Shown piece after piece: positions 61,778 to 64,000 of a DNA stretch of 64,000 bases. The stretch is taken from positions 124,001-188,000 of the forward strand of contig NZ_JACHXA010000006.1 of assembly GCF_014191775.1 (NCBI RefSeq), given 5' to 3'. The notes under the pieces were generated by a model that was given only the letters and a program-made list of their open reading frames with translations, made no database searches and was not told the origin of the DNA. The translations under genes and the position numbers were made by a program. Each line of letters opens with the position of its first letter. Within the stretch, counting starts at the first letter, position 1. The DNA is from Limibacillus halophilus (lineage in GTDB: Bacteria; Pseudomonadota; Alphaproteobacteria; Kiloniellales; CECT-8803).

Positions 61778-62590
61778 GTGCCCCAGGTCTTTCAGGATAC
61801 AGACTTCTTGAACCGCTGTTTGAGTATCGCCGCCGAAGCCGCCGACGCGGCAGCAGCGGTGACGCGTGGGTACTTCCGGCGGGAAATCGATGTGATCAGC
61901 AAGAACGACGAGTCGCCGGTCACCCGCGCGGACCGGGAAGCTGAGTTGGCGGCGCGTGCGGTCTTCGAAAAACACTTCCCAAAGCACGGAATCATCGGCG
62001 AGGAGCAAGGCGTCAGCCGCGGCGATGCGGAGTTTATTTGGGTGATCGACCCGATTGACGGCACCAAGCAGTTTGTCACCGGCAATATTGGTTACGGGTC
62101 GCTGTTTGCGCTCACCTGGAATGGCGAGCCTTTGCTGGGATTGATCGACATGCCCATGAAGCATGAGCGATGGGCAGCGGCGCGCGGGCTGGGAACACTT
62201 TTTACCGATTACAGAGGCACGCACAAAAGTCATGTTCGTGCCTGCCCTACCCTCTCCGACGCCATGCTGACGGCAACTGCGCCGGAGATGTTCAAGGGAC
62301 CGAAAATTCCGGCCTTCCAACGTCTCAGCGAGGCGGTTCGCTTCACCACCTGGGGCAACGATTGTTACGGTTTCGGATTGCTTGCCAGCGGTTTCGTGGA
62401 CCTTGTGGTGGAATCGAGCCTGGGCGTGTACGACTACATGGCCTTGGTTCCGGTGATCGAGGAGGCCGGTGGTATCATGACCGACTGGCAAGGCGCGCCT
62501 TTGACCCTGCAATCGGACGGCAGCGTGATTGCAGCGGGAGACCGCAGGTGCCTGGAGGCAACTCTTTCCCTCCTTGCCGAGTCGCTTTAG
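61778..62590 (+). CDS. hisN: Histidinol-phosphatase, inositol monophosphatase family
   Basis: This 270-residue Mg2+-dependent phosphatase starts at the GTG at 61778, supported by AGGAG seven bases upstream; longer readings pass through the terminator. GEEQG (74-78) and DPIDGT (91-96) bind metal, TGNIGYGSLFAL follows, and WGNDCYGFGLLASGFVDLVVESSLGVYDYMALVPVIEEAGG is the IMPase C-terminal motif. The KQFVTG segment and the sequence context fit HisN rather than SuhB, which is the usual annotation for this subgroup. Confidence 0.88.
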   Translation: MPQVFQDTDFLNRCLSIAAEAADAAAAVTRGYFRREIDVISKNDESPVTRADREAELAARAVFEKHFPKHGIIGEEQGVSRGDAEFIWVIDPIDGTKQFVTGNIGYGSLFALTWNGEPLLGLIDMPMKHERWAAARGLGTLFTDYRGTHKSHVRACPTLSDAMLTATAPEMFKGPKIPAFQRLSEAVRFTTWGNDCYGFGLLASGFVDLVVESSLGVYDYMALVPVIEEAGGIMTDWQGAPLTLQSDGSVIAAGDRRCLEATLSLLAESL

Positions 62591-62719
62591 GCTGCATTTG
62601 GTTCAGGCAGGGCCTTGACCTGTCGCAAAAAGGCCATCACATCGTTGGCTGGCCGGTGTCCGACCAGAACCTCATCGAGGTTCAACGAGAAACCCTAACG
62701 GGAGGCAAAGTCGCTGGAG

Positions 62720-64000
62720 ATGTCGCCAACGCGCAGGTTCCTGTTTCCAGTCCTGGCAATCGCAGCAGCCCTGTTGTGGCCCTCGAGCGATGTCACCGCG
62801 CAGCAATCCGAATCAGGTCCGGCCGTTCACAAATCGAATGCCATCGCGATGCATGGCGAACCCAAGTACGGGCCCGACTTCAAGCACTTCGATTACGTGA
62901 ATCCGGAAGCACCCAAAGGCGGCAGCTTGCGGCTCGCGGATGTTGGCGCTTTCGACTCCTTCAACAACTTCATTATCAAGGGCGAGGCGGCGGCCGGCAT
63001 CGGGGGAATCTATGATTCTCTGATGGAATCCAGCGCCGACGAGGCCTTTACGGAGTACTGCCTGCTTTGTGAGAGCGTCGAGTGGCCGGATGATCGCTCG
63101 TGGGTGGCCTTCACGCTGCGTGACGATGCCTACTGGCATGACGGCAAGCCGATCACCGTCGAGGACGTTATCTTCTCTCTCGATCTCTTGCGGACCCAGG
63201 GCCATCCCTTCTACCGCTTCTACTATGGGAGCGTGGCCTCGACGGAAATTACCGGGCCGCGAACGGTTCGCTTCACCTTCAGCGAGACCGGAAACCGGGA
63301 GTTGCCGCTCATCATCGGGCAACTATCCATCTTGCCGAAGCATTACTGGGAGGCCCGGGATTTTTCGACGACGACCCTGGAACCTCCCCTGGGCAGCGGT
63401 CCTTACAAAGTCGAAAGTTTCGAGCCTGGGCGATTCGTCACCTACAAACGGGTCGAGAACTATTGGGCGCGCGATCTGCCGGTACAAAAGGGCCGTAACA
63501 ACTGGGACGAAATTCGCTACGACTATTACCGCGACGACACCATCGTGCGCGAAGCGCTCAAGGGCGGCGACATCGATCTGCGCGTCGAGAATCAAGCCAA
63601 GGCGTGGGCCGTCGATTACGATGTTCAAGCGGTGCGAGACGGCAAGGTGATTCTAGCGGAAATTCCAAACGAACGGCCGACCGGCATGCAGTCGTTTGCC
63701 ATGAACACCCGCCGCGCGCCTTTCGACAATCGTCTCGTTCGACGGGCTTTGGCCTTTGCGTTCGACTTCGAATGGACGAACCGTAACCTGTTTTTCAGCC
63801 AGTACACCCGCACAGAAAGCTATTTTTCCAATTCGGAACTGGCATCGCGCGGATTGCCGACAGGCGCGGAACTGGAAATCCTGGAATCCTATCGCGACAG
63901 CTTGCCGCCGGAAGTCTTCACCGAGACCTATAGCGTTCCTTCGACCGACGGCAGTGGATGGCCGCGCGACAACCTCCGGCAAGCCTTCGCTTTACTCGAG
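62720..64000 (+). CDS. yejA: Periplasmic oligopeptide-binding protein, YejA-like family 5 (3'-truncated)
   Basis: The frame is open to the right edge; about 427 residues are visible. The ATG at 62720 begins a signal peptide (MSPTRRFLFPVLAIAAALLW, cleavage near TAQ-QS). The mature start AMHGEPKYGPDFKHFDYVNPEAPKGG, then EYCLLCESVEWPDDRSWVAFTLRDDAYWHDGKPITVEDVIFS and PLGSGPYKVESFEPG, are typical of solute-binding family 5 and of YejA in particular, which feeds the YejBEF microcin C/peptide importer. The permease genes would lie beyond the window. GGGAGG at 62700-62705 is rather far from the ATG; CTG at 62714 is a remote alternative. Confidence 0.88.
   Translation, partial: MSPTRRFLFPVLAIAAALLWPSSDVTAQQSESGPAVHKSNAIAMHGEPKYGPDFKHFDYVNPEAPKGGSLRLADVGAFDSFNNFIIKGEAAAGIGGIYDSLMESSADEAFTEYCLLCESVEWPDDRSWVAFTLRDDAYWHDGKPITVEDVIFSLDLLRTQGHPFYRFYYGSVASTEITGPRTVRFTFSETGNRELPLIIGQLSILPKHYWEARDFSTTTLEPPLGSGPYKVESFEPGRFVTYKRVENYWARDLPVQKGRNNWDEIRYDYYRDDTIVREALKGGDIDLRVENQAKAWAVDYDVQAVRDGKVILAEIPNERPTGMQSFAMNTRRAPFDNRLVRRALAFAFDFEWTNRNLFFSQYTRTESYFSNSELASRGLPTGAELEILESYRDSLPPEVFTETYSVPSTDGSGWPRDNLRQAFALLE

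Noticed and set aside
1-64000. CRISPR arrays, prophage, insertion sequences, toxin-antitoxin pairs, tRNA genes
   Set aside because: I looked for regular repeats, integrase or transposase motifs, paired small toxin genes and cloverleaf sequences in the gaps and found none that could be supported.

Overview
The window is ordinary chromosomal DNA of a GC-rich alphaproteobacterium, most likely a Rhodospirillales-type marine or salt-tolerant heterotroph. This is inferred from gene content: a complete mutase/carboxylase/dehydrogenase core of the ethylmalonyl-CoA pathway, an ffs-dnaX-ybaB-recR block, alphaproteobacterial families (TIGR02302/DUF4175, DUF2125, SapC-like, DUF6134), TamA-TamB, a CMP-KDO synthetase of LPS-making cells, and adenosylcobalamin-dependent ribonucleotide reductase. 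I saw no prophage, insertion sequence, CRISPR array, tRNA, restriction/defence island or secondary-metabolite cluster. Coding density is high and nearly every gap is under 300 bases.

Layout. 1-2.3 kb: an envelope cassette (membrane protein plus exported cupredoxin-like protein, divergent from an exported beta-propeller). 2.3-4.5 kb: a GT4 glycosyltransferase and a Ca2+/Na+ antiporter. 4.7-7.95 kb (minus): promoter, cobalamin riboswitch, then translationally coupled permease, ATPase and TonB genes. 8.1-14.2 kb: tamA-tamB. 14.3-23.8 kb: small metabolic units, including an Lrp regulator / semialdehyde dehydrogenase / class III aminotransferase trio arranged like asnC-ssd-atf of ectoine catabolism, and an HxlR-regulated GST / NTF2-like / tautomerase unit. 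23.9-34.3 kb: the acyl-CoA block, with meaA-panB divergent from ccr-mcd, then HIG1 protein, cobalamin adenosyltransferase, etfBA and hbd. 34.4-45.8 kb: DUF6134, methyltransferase, TlpA-like thioredoxin, argH-lptM-lysA-TIGR02302, a zinc-ribbon protein, and ftsE-ftsX-ydcF-plsC. 45.9-54.5 kb: nrdJ, chaC, DUF2125, the chorismate mutase-hisC-tyrC operon and a DUF4139 protein. 54.6-64 kb: recR, ybaB, dnaX, SRP RNA, nudC, pheA, kdsB, a tandem dihaem cytochrome c, hisN and the start of a peptide-binding protein.

How the genes fit together. Cobalamin links distant parts: a riboswitch-controlled uptake operon brings corrinoid in, the PduO-type adenosyltransferase makes the coenzyme, and ethylmalonyl-CoA mutase (MeaA) and class II ribonucleotide reductase (NrdJ) use it. 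Ccr, MeaA and Mcd form the C5 part of acetyl-CoA assimilation, EtfAB takes electrons from Mcd, and Hbd handles the C4 3-hydroxyacyl-CoA step. Three phenylalanine/tyrosine genes (chorismate mutase fusion, tyrC, separate pheA) and two histidine genes (hisC, hisN) are close together.

No gene cluster here is clearly an undescribed system. The most interesting signals are small: a 7-bp hairpin lying exactly between the Shine-Dalgarno and the start codon of nrdJ; a chorismate mutase whose C-terminal half looks like a decayed prephenate dehydratase plus ACT domain; a fused tandem dihaem cytochrome; probable AUC and AUU start codons; a bulged hairpin in the tamA leader; and an ectoine-type catabolic tail without its upstream genes.
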